Shown here piece after piece: positions 17,771 to 27,204 of a stretch of DNA of 64,000 bases. Made by a program: the position numbers and the translations under genes. Below the pieces are notes generated by a model that saw nothing but the letters and a program-made list of their open reading frames with translations, had not been told where the DNA came from and did not search any database. Location: positions 118,856 through 182,855 of the forward strand of contig JASBSR010000006.1 of assembly GCA_030148865.1 (NCBI GenBank), written 5' to 3'. This DNA is from Gammaproteobacteria bacterium. Its GTDB lineage: Bacteria; Pseudomonadota; Gammaproteobacteria; SZUA-229. Within the stretch, counting starts at the first letter, position 1; every line of letters begins with the position of its first letter.

Positions 17771-18143
17771 TTTCTGCCGGCGCTCCTGATTGCGCTGATC
17801 GTACGTGCCAGAAAAATATCGGCAAGCCCGTCTCCCTCCTGCTCCGTTAGTTTATTAACAATTTTGACTGCAGCCAGGCAAATCTTGCAGAGGGTTCACA
17901 TGAATCAACAACACACCAGACAAGCTACGGGACACTAAACCCCGGCCTGTTAAGATTTGATCGCAGATGCTCAGACAGAATGTCGAGCTTGTGCTTTGGA
18001 GCACAAATCACCGTCTGGTGACTGAACCTTTCACCGTCTGCCAGCTTTCCGGACAATAATCATTCTGTTCGCCCTGCGGAACCGAATTCAGGTTCAGCAG
18101 TCTCAGACAGGGATCATATTTTCAAATGAATTATAATACGGCC
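17771..18143. other. Spacer without recognised gene
   Basis: About 370 bases between the small membrane protein and the DUF4136 gene. No frame with family signal, no tRNA and no clear terminator was seen. A TATAAT lies at 18132-18137 just before the next ATG but without a -35 box. Confidence 0.4.
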
Positions 18144-18725
18144 ATGAGAATACCTGCTCAGACACTCATACCTGCACTATTCGTCAGCCTGCTCGCGGGC
18201 TGTAGCAGTATTCCTGTCAGCCAGGACTATGCACCAACGACCGATTTTAGCGCTCTGAAAACCTATCACTGGGATCCTGAGCTAATCAAAAGAGAAAATA
18301 GCACCAAAGACAATAACCCTTTATTAAATACCCGCATTCATAATGCGGTTGATCGTAAGCTGGCAACCATGGGCTATCGCCTGAGTAAAGATAACAATGC
18401 AGATTTTACCGTGAGTTATCAGACTGAAACTCGTCAGCGACTTACCTCTGATGGCCCCAGCAGCAACATCTCTGTCGGCTTCGGCAGCTTTGGAAATTTT
18501 GGCGCCATTGGACTTGGTACCGGCAGTCATGTCCGGGATGAAGATGAAGCTACACTCATTATCGACATTCTCAGCAGTAACGACCATAAACTGTTATGGC
18601 GTGGTTCCAGCACACGCTATGTATACGCGCGCAAAGATCCTGCAGAACTCACAAAAACTATCAACGAACATGTCGACGCGATTCTCAACCAGTTTCCGCC
18701 TCAGAAAAAAACGACGCTAAAATAA
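18144..18725 (+). CDS. DUF4136 lipoprotein
   Basis: A 193-residue lipoprotein. The signal sequence MRIPAQTLIPALFVSLLAGC ends in a lipobox with Cys at residue 20. The mature part carries DUF4136 hallmarks: FSALKTYHWDPE, IHNAVDRKLATMGYRL, ADFTVSYQ, a Gly/Phe-rich stretch and KLLWRGSSTRYV. Family members are outer-membrane or periplasmic lipoproteins without assigned function. The ATG at 18144 is chosen because the signal peptide starts there; an ATG at 18126 would add six residues. It precedes a beta-barrel gene by about 100 bases, and both may be part of the envelope. Confidence 0.85.
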   Translation: MRIPAQTLIPALFVSLLAGCSSIPVSQDYAPTTDFSALKTYHWDPELIKRENSTKDNNPLLNTRIHNAVDRKLATMGYRLSKDNNADFTVSYQTETRQRLTSDGPSSNISVGFGSFGNFGAIGLGTGSHVRDEDEATLIIDILSSNDHKLLWRGSSTRYVYARKDPAELTKTINEHVDAILNQFPPQKKTTLK

Positions 18726-18823
18726 TCGCTCGTAGCTATCACCCAGTTTATTTCGCGTGTGCCTGCCTGGCACACGCTCAAATGTAACCAAACTATATTT
18801 TTAACAATCAGGAGTCATAAATT

Positions 18824-19303
18824 ATGAAAAAAATTATTCCCGTTCTCGGTCTGCTTATTGCAACATCCCCTTTGTCAGCACAAACTATCGATACCAAACA
18901 GATCTATTTTGGTGGTGGTCTGGGTCTAAATGACACCAGTGGCACTGATAACGGTGCTGGTTTTCAGATATTTGCCGGACTGCCACTGGCAGTTGACATG
19001 GGCAAAACCAAACTCGCGGTTGAGCTCGGCTATATGGATACCGGCAATATGGATATCAACGCACCTTCTGGCAATGCTTCGGTAAAAGCTAACGGCATCT
19101 GGAGCACCGCCGTAGTGACACTTCCCTTGCAGGAAAAACTGAATCTTGTTGGCCGTCTTGGCTATGATTTTGGGGACGACGACGGCCTCATGATTGGCGG
19201 TGGTCTGGGCATGCCAATTGCCGACAATATGAGCTTACGTTTTGAATATGTGATTCGTGACAACATTGACTCGCTGCAGGCGAATCTGGTCATTCGTCAG
19301 TAA
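18824..19303 (+). CDS. Small outer-membrane beta-barrel protein
   Basis: A 159-residue protein with signal peptide MKKIIPVLGLLIATSPLSA. The rest alternates in the manner of an eight-strand barrel (IYFGGGLGLND, TKLAVELGYMDTG, LNLVGRLGYDF, MSLRFEYVIRD). It resembles the OmpA-like/outer-membrane beta-barrel superfamily without the peptidoglycan-binding domain. It ends VIRQ rather than in the usual terminal Phe. A strong GGAG site precedes the ATG and a terminator follows, so it is transcribed on its own or with the DUF4136 gene. Confidence 0.82.
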   Translation: MKKIIPVLGLLIATSPLSAQTIDTKQIYFGGGLGLNDTSGTDNGAGFQIFAGLPLAVDMGKTKLAVELGYMDTGNMDINAPSGNASVKANGIWSTAVVTLPLQEKLNLVGRLGYDFGDDDGLMIGGGLGMPIADNMSLRFEYVIRDNIDSLQANLVIRQ

Positions 19304-19327
19304 ACTGATATACCAGCTGATTGAGAT

Positions 19328-19362
19328 AAAGCCACCCGCCCGTCAGGTGGGTGGCTTTTTTA
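19328..19362 (+). terminator. Rho-independent terminator
   Basis: AAGCCACCCGCC pairs with GGTGGGTGGCTT around a short loop and is followed by a run of T. It ends the outer-membrane barrel transcript. Confidence 0.9.
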
Positions 19363-19686
19363 TTCCTGCTTTTTTATTCAGGCGTGTTCACACGACGCGC
19401 ATGATCAAATAATCGATTTGGGTATACCTCACCAGCAACCGACCCATGACAGCGTGATACAAAAAGTAATCGCCAAAGACTAATCGCTGCTTCTGGCGAA
19501 CAAAAGTCAATCACCTGCTATCATCGGCGAAAGCGTACACGACGGGATTAAAGCGGGCTCGGATGCTAATGGCACTTACTTAAACGCATAGCTCTAAAAT
19601 CCATCATCATTGCCGCCAGCAGCACGCAGGAATGATGGAAAACATAAGAAATTTTCTTAAGCGCCATTCGGTTCGGACACCAGAGC
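19363..19686. other. Spacer without recognised gene
   Basis: About 320 bases downstream of two convergent genes. No coding frame with family signal was seen. It may include the prfC 3' untranslated region. Confidence 0.5.
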
Positions 19687-21276
19687 TCAGGCGTAGGTAC
19701 CATGTTCCCGGGTTGAGAGGAATTTTATCTCAGGCCATTTTTCGATGGCCATTTCCAGATTAACGCGCGAGGATGCAATGTAGGCCAGGTCGCCGGCGTG
19801 ATCCAGCGCCAGATTTGAGCTGTGGCGATCACGAAATTTATCCAGTTCTTTTTCGTTGTCGCATTCGATCCAGCGCGCAGTGGTGACGTTCACGTTTTCA
19901 AAACTGCATTCCACACCGTACTCAGCTTTCAATCTCTGTTTCACGACATCAAACTGCAGAACACCTACCGCTCCGAGGATAAGATCGTTGTTGTTCAGGG
20001 GTCGATACAACTGGGTGGCACCTTCTTCGCAAAGCTGCATCAGTCCCTTTTGCAGCGCTTTCATTTTTAGTGGATCACGTAATTGTGCACGGCGGAACAA
20101 CTCCGGAGCGAAGCTGGGAATCCCGGTAAACGCCAGCTCCTCACCCTGGGTAAAAGTATCGCCAATACGCATGGTGCCATGATTGTGCAGGCCGATAATA
20201 TCGCCGGTATAGGCTTCGTCAACATGCTCACGATCCGCCGCCATAAAGGTCACCGCATCGGCCAGTTTAATATCCTTACCCATGCGTACGTGTTTAACCT
20301 TCATGCCTTTGCTGAACACGCCAGAGCAAATGCGGACAAAGGCAATGCGATCACGATGTCCCGGATCCATATTGGCCTGGATTTTAAACACAAAACCAGA
20401 AAATTTTTCTTCGCCTGGTTCAACCGTGCGGCTCTGAGTTGCACGCGCTCGTGGCGGTGGCGCATAGTCATCAAGCGCGTCAAGTAATTCACGGACGCCA
20501 AAATTATTGATACCTGAACCAAAAAATACCGGTGTCATTTCACCGCGAGCGTAAGCCTCCTGATCAAAAGTATGACTGGCACCTTTAACCAGCTCGATTT
20601 CGTTACGCAGTTCCTGTGCTGCACTACCCAGAATTTCATCCAGCACTGGATTGTCCAGTCCTTTGATCACGTCGCCCTGATTGATCTTGCCACTGTGGGT
20701 AGCGCTATAAAAATGCACACTATCTTCAAGCAAATTGAACACGCCTTTAAAGCGCTTGCCCATACCAATCGGCCAGGTAATCGGTGCGCACTGGATGCTG
20801 AGTACATTTTCGATTTCGTCGAGAATTTCAATCGGGTCACGCGCTTCGCGATCCATTTTATTAATGAAAGTAATAATTGGTGTATCACGCAGGCGACAGA
20901 CTTCCATTAATTTAATGGTGCGTTCTTCCACGCCTTTAGCGGCATCGATCACCATCAGAGCAGAATCGACCGCGGTAAGCACGCGATAGGTGTCTTCCGA
21001 AAAATCCGCGTGGCCCGGGGTATCGAGCAAATTGATAATGCAGTCGTTATGGGGGAACTGCATTACCGACGAGGTCACCGAAATGCCGCGCTGTTTTTCC
21101 AGCTCCATCCAGTCCGAGGTGGCGTGGCGTGAGGCCTTGCGGCCTTTGACCGTACCCGCGAGCTGGATCGCACCGCTGTAGAGCAGCAGCTTTTCAGTGA
21201 GCGTGGTTTTACCCGCGTCTGGATGCGAAATAATGGCGAAGGTGCGGCGACGCTTCACCTGATCGAGATAAGACAT
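19687..21276 (-). CDS. prfC: Peptide chain release factor 3
   Basis: GTPase that recycles RF1 and RF2 after termination. The 529-residue protein starts [20 protein letters not shown]. GTPase motifs are [12 protein letters not shown] (G1), RGISVTSS (G2), DTPGHADF (G3) and NKMDRE (G4). Domain II and the RF3-specific C-terminal domain follow ([37 protein letters not shown]). The frame is open 59 codons upstream, but the ATG at 21276 gives the exact family length. It stands alone, with a repeat-bearing spacer behind it. Confidence 0.96.
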   Translation of the reverse strand: MSYLDQVKRRRTFAIISHPDAGKTTLTEKLLLYSGAIQLAGTVKGRKASRHATSDWMELEKQRGISVTSSVMQFPHNDCIINLLDTPGHADFSEDTYRVLTAVDSALMVIDAAKGVEERTIKLMEVCRLRDTPIITFINKMDREARDPIEILDEIENVLSIQCAPITWPIGMGKRFKGVFNLLEDSVHFYSATHSGKINQGDVIKGLDNPVLDEILGSAAQELRNEIELVKGASHTFDQEAYARGEMTPVFFGSGINNFGVRELLDALDDYAPPPRARATQSRTVEPGEEKFSGFVFKIQANMDPGHRDRIAFVRICSGVFSKGMKVKHVRMGKDIKLADAVTFMAADREHVDEAYTGDIIGLHNHGTMRIGDTFTQGEELAFTGIPSFAPELFRRAQLRDPLKMKALQKGLMQLCEEGATQLYRPLNNNDLILGAVGVLQFDVVKQRLKAEYGVECSFENVNVTTARWIECDNEKELDKFRDRHSSNLALDHAGDLAYIASSRVNLEMAIEKWPEIKFLSTREHGTYA

Positions 21277-21480
21277 GTGAACCTCTGTGAACTGCGGGGC
21301 ATTATACCGAAGCGTCTGCACACTGTAACCGCCATCCGGCAGTTTTCGGTACCTGCTGATTTTACCAGTCGCGTCGATACTCGATGGCGGCAGCCCCGAC
21401 CACTTTTGGGGCTGATACCAGTATTTGAGCTGGAGCCGAGGTATCGGTGACATTTACCGGCGGGGTAACACCATTTATGT

Positions 21481-21729
21481 AGGGTCAGACCCTGAGGTAT
21501 CCCCACTAAATTACATTTAGAATCAAGATGATAAAAAATAAAGCCCGCGAATAAACGCCAATGAACGCAACATTTCTATTTCAATCGACTGGACTCGCCT
21601 AAGAGAAATAGTGACGTTATTAACTACATTCTTAATAAACGGGATATTTTGCGCTTATTAGCGTGCATTTGCGGATTAAGCTTTTAGTTATTAGTTGGAA
21701 TTTGTGGGGATATCCCAGGGTCAGACCCA
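21481..21729. repeat. Inverted-repeat element (GGGTCAGACC family) running into rimI
   Basis: The 26 bases 21481-21506 recur inverted at 21704-21729 with three differences; both contain CAGGGTCAGACCC. Within the flanked 200 bases a second inverted pair (CCCGCGAATAAACGCCAATG at 21544 and its relative near 21651-21675) belongs to the family seen at 13836-14112. The right end overlaps the last codons of rimI. The structure suggests a small non-autonomous palindromic element inserted at the rimI 3' end. Confidence 0.65.
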
Positions 21730-22220
21730 GGATCAATTTTTGGCAAATAGCGCGCCAGAATAATTGCGTCCTCTCGGCCTTCATCGGCAGGATAATAATT
21801 TTTGCGTACCCCGAGTTCGTGAAAACCTTCGTCATGATACAGATCGATCGCCGCCTGATTTGAGCGCCTGACTTCGAGCAAAATCATATCGATATCGGAC
21901 AACTGGGCGCGTCGTGTTAAATGCTGCAGCATTTCCCGGCCCACCCCTCGACGCTGATAGTCCGGACTAACGCACAGATTCAGTACGTGCGCCTCATCTG
22001 CTGCGAGCATGACTATGCCATAGCCGATAATACGATCCTGCAATGTGGCGACCCAGCAGTTGTAACCAACACGTATGCAGTCACGAAATATCCCGACCGT
22101 CCAGGGATGCGGATAGGCGCTGAGTTCAACTGCCATCACCTGCTGGAGATCCGCATAAGTCATGGTGCGAATGCAAACATCAACTGCTTCGTCTGGAAAG
22201 TCTTCGGCTCGCGTTGCCAT
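21684..22220 (-). CDS. rimI: Ribosomal protein S18 alanine N-acetyltransferase RimI
   Basis: GNAT-family enzyme acetylating the N-terminal Ala of ribosomal protein S18. The 178-residue protein has HVLNLCVSPDYQRRGVGREM (acetyl-CoA-binding motif A with QRRGVG), LLEVRRSNQAAIDLYHDEGF (motif B) and VRKNYYPADEGREDAIILAR (RimI C-terminus). Family members usually stop soon after that. Here the extra tail PKIDPGSDPGISPQIPTNN is encoded by an inverted-repeat element, so it is probably acquired. The gene overlaps the glycosylase stop by one base, typical for this gene pair. Confidence 0.92.
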   Translation of the reverse strand: MATRAEDFPDEAVDVCIRTMTYADLQQVMAVELSAYPHPWTVGIFRDCIRVGYNCWVATLQDRIIGYGIVMLAADEAHVLNLCVSPDYQRRGVGREMLQHLTRRAQLSDIDMILLEVRRSNQAAIDLYHDEGFHELGVRKNYYPADEGREDAIILARYLPKIDPGSDPGISPQIPTNN

Positions 22221-22918
22221 CAGCTCAGCATCGCCCTGAGTTGCAACAGGTCGTGCCAGGCCTTGCGCTTTTCAGTGGGTTTACGCAGCAAATAGGCAGG
22301 ATGATAACTCACCAGCAATGGTATGCCACGGTATACATGCTGACGTTCGCGCATGGCAGCGACGGTAGCATCACTTTGCAATAAACTTTGCGCGGCAATT
22401 TTACCCACTGCAAAAATCACTTTGGGTTGCAGTAACTCAATTTGCGCATGCAAATAATTTTCACAGTGTGCAATTTCCCCAGGACGTGGGTCACGATTAT
22501 TTGGTGGTCGGCACTTGAGTATATTAGCAATGTACACCTGTTCGCGTTGCAGGTCGATCGCCTGTAGCATGGCATTGAGCAATTGCCCGGCACGACCGAC
22601 AAAAGGTTCGCCCTGCACATCCTCATCCTGCCCCGGTGCTTCTCCGATCACCAGCACATCGGCGTGAAGATTGCCGACACCAAATACAGTTTGTGTGCGT
22701 GACTGGTGCAGCTCACACCGGGTACATGCGGCAACCTCGGCGCGCAAACTGCTCCAGTCTGTGGTCTCACCTGCCGTGGTAGGCGAGGCTTCCAGCGTTA
22801 GCGTAGCGGACTCTGCAGTCTGAAGCTGCGACCGGGTTTCCTGCCAGACCTGAATCCCCATCGCATCGAGATAGTATCGACGCAGCGCTTCAGGTAACTG
22901 GCAACCCGTCGCTGCCAT
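22220..22918 (-). CDS. Family-4 uracil-DNA glycosylase (4Fe-4S)
   Basis: Removes uracil from DNA. Family-4 motifs are GEAPGQDEDVQGEPFVGRAG (motif 1, near the middle) and VSYHPAYLLR (motif 2, near the C-terminus). Cluster cysteines are visible in AACTRCELHQS, LKCRPPNNRD and AHCENYL. The start at 22918 (MAATGC) lies one base after the leuA stop. In-frame starts at 22927 or 22948 would overlap leuA and cannot be excluded. About 232 residues, normal for the family. Coupled to rimI downstream; the pair is often adjacent in proteobacteria. Confidence 0.9.
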   Translation of the reverse strand: MAATGCQLPEALRRYYLDAMGIQVWQETRSQLQTAESATLTLEASPTTAGETTDWSSLRAEVAACTRCELHQSRTQTVFGVGNLHADVLVIGEAPGQDEDVQGEPFVGRAGQLLNAMLQAIDLQREQVYIANILKCRPPNNRDPRPGEIAHCENYLHAQIELLQPKVIFAVGKIAAQSLLQSDATVAAMRERQHVYRGIPLLVSYHPAYLLRKPTEKRKAWHDLLQLRAMLS

Positions 22919-22919
22919 C

Positions 22920-24473
22920 TTAAACATCGCCACGCTGCGGGTGTGCACGCGGATCTGATTGCAGCATTTTGTTGAGCGCGTTTAGATAAGCATAGGCAGA
23001 GGCGAGCACAATATCGGTATCCGCGCCCTGGCCATTCACGATGCGTCCACCTTTTTCCAGTCGTACAGTAACTTCACCCTGAGCATCGGTACCACTGGTG
23101 ATAGCATTGACCGAATACAACTGCAACTGGGTTTCACTATTGACGACAGACTCGATCGCGCGGAACGCCGCATCCACCGGGCCGCCACCATCGGCACTGG
23201 CGTTGACTTCATCGCCGCCAATGTCCAGCACCATGTCAGCATTGGGAGTTTCACCCGTTTCTGAACAGACTTTTAAACTGACCAGTTTGTAGTGCTCGTG
23301 TTCTGCGGTAACACCAATATCAGCCACCAACGCCTGCAGATCCTCGTCATAGATTTCGTGTTTTTTGTCCGCGAGATCTTTGAACCGCGAGAAGGTATCG
23401 TTTAATTCCTGCTCGGAGGCGAATTCGATATTCAATTCTTTCATGCGCGTGCGAAATGCATTTCGACCCGAGTGCTTGCCCAGCACGATACGATTGGCAC
23501 TCCAGCCAACATCCTGGGCACGCATAATTTCGTAGGTCTCGCGATTTTTTAATACTCCATCCTGATGGATACCTGATTCGTGGGCAAAGGCATTAGCACC
23601 CACAATTGCTTTATTAGGTTGCACCGAAAACCCGGTAATGCCTGACACCAGTTTCGAGCAGCGCATGATCTGCGTGGTATCGAGTGTAGTATCACAGGGG
23701 AACACATCCTGACGTGTCCGCACCGCCATGACAATTTCTTCAAGCGCGGCGTTCCCCGCACGTTCGCCCAGACCATTGATGGTGCACTCGACCTGACGTG
23801 CGCCATTCAATACCGAGGACAGGGAGTTTGCCACCGCAAGTCCCAGGTCATTATGACAGTGCACAGAAAATATCGCCCTGTCAGAATTGGGCACGCGTTC
23901 GATTAAAGTTTTGATTAAGTCACCGAACTGGTGCGGAATGTTATAACCCACAGTATCCGGAATATTAATCGTGGTCGCACCGGCATCGATCACTGCTTCA
24001 ATCACCCGGCATAAAAAATCAGTTTCCGAACGCCCGGCATCTTCCGGTGAAAACTCGACATTGTCGGTAAACTGCCGCGCCTGTTGCACAGAACGCACTG
24101 CCTGCGCCAGTACATCGTCTGGTGACATACGCAATTTCTTTTGCATATGAATCGGTGAAGTCGCGATAAAGGTGTGAATACGTGCCGACGCTGCCGGCTT
24201 CAATGCCTCACCAGCACGGCTGATGTCTTTTTCCAGCGCGCGCGCCAGAGCGCAGACCGTGCTGTCCTTGATGACACTGGCGACGGCTTTCACTGATTCG
24301 AAGTCACCGGGGCTGGCGACGGGAAATCCGGCTTCAATCACATCCACCTTCATCACTTCCAGCGCGCGCGCAATACGCACTTTTTCATCGCGCGTCATCG
24401 ATGCACCCGGGCTTTGCTCACCGTCGCGCAAGGTGGTGTCAAAAATAACTAATTTTTCTTTACTGGTACTCAT
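22920..24473 (-). CDS. leuA: 2-isopropylmalate synthase
   Basis: First committed step of leucine synthesis: acetyl-CoA plus 2-ketoisovalerate. The 517-residue protein has [20 protein letters not shown] at residues 10-29 (metal and substrate binding), [15 protein letters not shown] with the metal-binding HxH, and [13 protein letters not shown]. The C-terminal regulatory domain (about 390-510), which senses leucine, is present, so feedback inhibition is expected. A GGAG-type ribosome site precedes the ATG. A leucine-rich leader peptide and promoter lie upstream, pointing to attenuation. Confidence 0.96.
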   Translation of the reverse strand: MSTSKEKLVIFDTTLRDGEQSPGASMTRDEKVRIARALEVMKVDVIEAGFPVASPGDFESVKAVASVIKDSTVCALARALEKDISRAGEALKPAASARIHTFIATSPIHMQKKLRMSPDDVLAQAVRSVQQARQFTDNVEFSPEDAGRSETDFLCRVIEAVIDAGATTINIPDTVGYNIPHQFGDLIKTLIERVPNSDRAIFSVHCHNDLGLAVANSLSSVLNGARQVECTINGLGERAGNAALEEIVMAVRTRQDVFPCDTTLDTTQIMRCSKLVSGITGFSVQPNKAIVGANAFAHESGIHQDGVLKNRETYEIMRAQDVGWSANRIVLGKHSGRNAFRTRMKELNIEFASEQELNDTFSRFKDLADKKHEIYDEDLQALVADIGVTAEHEHYKLVSLKVCSETGETPNADMVLDIGGDEVNASADGGGPVDAAFRAIESVVNSETQLQLYSVNAITSGTDAQGEVTVRLEKGGRIVNGQGADTDIVLASAYAYLNALNKMLQSDPRAHPQRGDV

Positions 24474-24551
24474 GACCTGCTCCGCAAATCAGAATTATAT
24501 AAGGTATGTGTATGAAGTGCGTACGCCCTCGCCAGGGATATTCTGTCTGCC

Positions 24552-24659
24552 CTAGGGCAGGAGGAGCAGCGATAGCAGAAATGAACGGGCACCAGCAAGC
24601 ACGCTGACAGGGGCTGCCATCGGGGGAGAAACTCTTGCTGTTTGATTAAAGTCATTCAT
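24552..24659 (-). CDS. Leucine-rich leader peptide of leuA (LeuL-type)
   Basis: A 35-codon frame starting MNDFNQTARVSPP and ending SFLLSLLLLP just before TAG. Six of the last eight codons are Leu (CTG, CTA, CTG, CTC, CTC, CTG). It lies 78 bases upstream of the leuA start, behind a good sigma-70-type promoter. Clusters of the end-product's codons at the end of a short frame are the hallmark of ribosome-mediated attenuation. A perfect palindrome (CTGCCCTAGGGCAG) overlaps the stop codon. I do not see a classical GC stem plus T run before leuA, so the final step (terminator or translation block) is open. Confidence 0.65.
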   Translation of the reverse strand: MNDFNQTARVSPPMAAPVSVLAGARSFLLSLLLLP

Positions 24660-24676
24660 ATTTGTAGCTTGGCTCA

Positions 24677-24705
24677 ACTATAGCGGTCTGCACAGCATTT
24701 AACAA
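24677..24705 (-). promoter_or_regulatory. Sigma-70 promoter of the leuA leader
   Basis: On the minus strand TTGTTA (24705-24700) and TATAGT (24682-24677) are separated by exactly 17 bases. Transcription would start near 24670, about 11 bases before the leader ATG. It lies between the pssA stop and the leader peptide. Confidence 0.6.
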
Positions 24706-24738
24706 GGCTTAAGCGATAGCAATTCACTATCACCGCGA

Positions 24739-25509
24739 TTAGCCCGAGATCACACGTTTACGACGATAACGCAGCAGACTCAGGGCCGGGCCTGACAGGG
24801 CGTAGAGAAAAAAACAGCCGAACAGAACTTTAGGCGGATCAATCGATGCCAGTACAAAAATCAGCACCACGATCAACATGCCAAAAAACGGTACCCGGTT
24901 GCTGGGATCAATGTCTTTAAAGCTGTAGTAAGAAATCCGACTCACCATGAGCAAGCCGGTCAGGATAGTGACTGGCAGGGCGATATAGGCGACATCGCGG
25001 CCAGGAATTTTTTGATCGAACATCACCCAGACCAGACCCACCACCACTGCGGCAGCGGCCGGGCTTGGCAGGCCCTGAAAATAACGTTTGTCGGTACTGC
25101 TGGCGCGAGTATTGAACCGTGCCAGTCGCAGTGCTGCGGCAGCGGCATAGATAAAGGCCCCCAGCCAGCCGAGCTTGCCCCACTGCCAGCCGTATTGCAG
25201 CAGTGATGACAATGACCACTCATAAATCACTAGCGAAGGCGCCAGACCAAAAGAAACCATATCGGCCAGGCTATCATACTCGGCACCGAAAGCGGATTCG
25301 GTATTGGTCATGCGCGCAACTCGGCCATCGAGTCCATCAAGGATCATGGCAATGAATACCGCAATCGCTGCCTGCTCAAACTTGTCGGCCATGGCCGCAA
25401 CAATGGCGTAGTAACCGGCAAACAGCCCCCCCGTGGTGAGCAAATTAGGCAACAGAAAAATACCACGACGAGGTGGTTTATGTGGGTTATGCGGCGCTTG
25501 TTCTTCCAT
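24739..25509 (-). CDS. pssA: CDP-diacylglycerol-serine O-phosphatidyltransferase
   Basis: Inner-membrane enzyme making phosphatidylserine, the precursor of phosphatidylethanolamine. The 256-residue protein has the CDP-alcohol phosphotransferase signature LDGLDGRVARMTNTESAFGA continuing EYDSLAD, near residues 57-85. About seven membrane segments follow. It belongs to the type II (multi-spanning) class. The place between ilvC and leuA is conserved in pseudomonads and relatives. A terminator after ilvC suggests it has its own promoter or depends on read-through. Confidence 0.94.
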   Translation of the reverse strand: MEEQAPHNPHKPPRRGIFLLPNLLTTGGLFAGYYAIVAAMADKFEQAAIAVFIAMILDGLDGRVARMTNTESAFGAEYDSLADMVSFGLAPSLVIYEWSLSSLLQYGWQWGKLGWLGAFIYAAAAALRLARFNTRASSTDKRYFQGLPSPAAAAVVVGLVWVMFDQKIPGRDVAYIALPVTILTGLLMVSRISYYSFKDIDPSNRVPFFGMLIVVLIFVLASIDPPKVLFGCFFLYALSGPALSLLRYRRKRVISG

Positions 25510-25554
25510 CGAGTATCTGTCTCAGCGTTTATCTATGTCTATGGATAGTAGACC

Positions 25555-25580
25555 AGAAAAAAGGGGCTGAACAGCCCCTC
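25555..25580 (-). terminator. Rho-independent terminator after ilvC
   Basis: On the minus strand AGGGGCT and AGCCCCT form a 7-base stem around GTTC and are followed by a run of T. It closes the ilvI-ilvH-ilvC operon. Confidence 0.88.
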
Positions 25581-25624
25581 TCCTTTTTTCATACATATGG
25601 GTATCAGTCGTTCCAATCTGTAGC

Positions 25625-26659
<1,035 letters not shown>

Positions 26660-26713
26660 TTAGTAACTAAATATGGTACTTCTGTGTTCAGGCTCAGCGT
26701 TTATCTTAAGACG

Positions 26714-27202
26714 CTAGCCCAGGGCTTTTTCACCACGTGATATCCCCATCAAACCTGAACGCACGACTTCGAGTATGCTGATACTGGAAAGCGACTGCAC
26801 AAATGCATCGAGCTTATCGCCGTTGCCGGTAATTTCGACGGTGTAACTGGTATCCGTAACATCGATAATGCGCCCACGAAAAATATCGACCAGGCGCTTT
26901 ACTTCTTCGCGCGATTCTGCAACCGCCTCGACCTTAATCAACATTAGCTCGCGTTCAATGTGTGGCGCTTCAGTCAAGTCCACCAGTTTCACAACATCAA
27001 CCAGCTTGTTCAGCTGCTTGCTAATTTGCTCAATGATTTCATCCGTGCCCGATGTCACCAGCGTCATACGCGACAACGAAGCATCATCAGTTGGTGCCAC
27101 TGTCAAAGATTCAATATTGTAACCCCGCGCAGAAAATAGCCCGGCAACGCGAGATAGTGCGCCTGATTCGTTTTCCAGCAGTATCGAAATAATATGGCGC
27201 AT
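26714..27202 (-). CDS. ilvH: Acetolactate synthase small (regulatory) subunit
   Basis: Stimulates the catalytic subunit and gives valine feedback inhibition. The 162-residue protein has an N-terminal ACT domain (ILLENESGALSRVAGLFSAR with the GYNIESLTV loop) and the C-terminal domain (DIFRGRIIDVTDTSYTVEIT). Length and motifs match IlvH/IlvN. Its ATG is two bases after the ilvI stop, so the subunits are translationally coupled. Confidence 0.96.
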   Translation of the reverse strand: MRHIISILLENESGALSRVAGLFSARGYNIESLTVAPTDDASLSRMTLVTSGTDEIIEQISKQLNKLVDVVKLVDLTEAPHIERELMLIKVEAVAESREEVKRLVDIFRGRIIDVTDTSYTVEITGNGDKLDAFVQSLSSISILEVVRSGLMGISRGEKALG

Positions 27203-27204
27203 GA

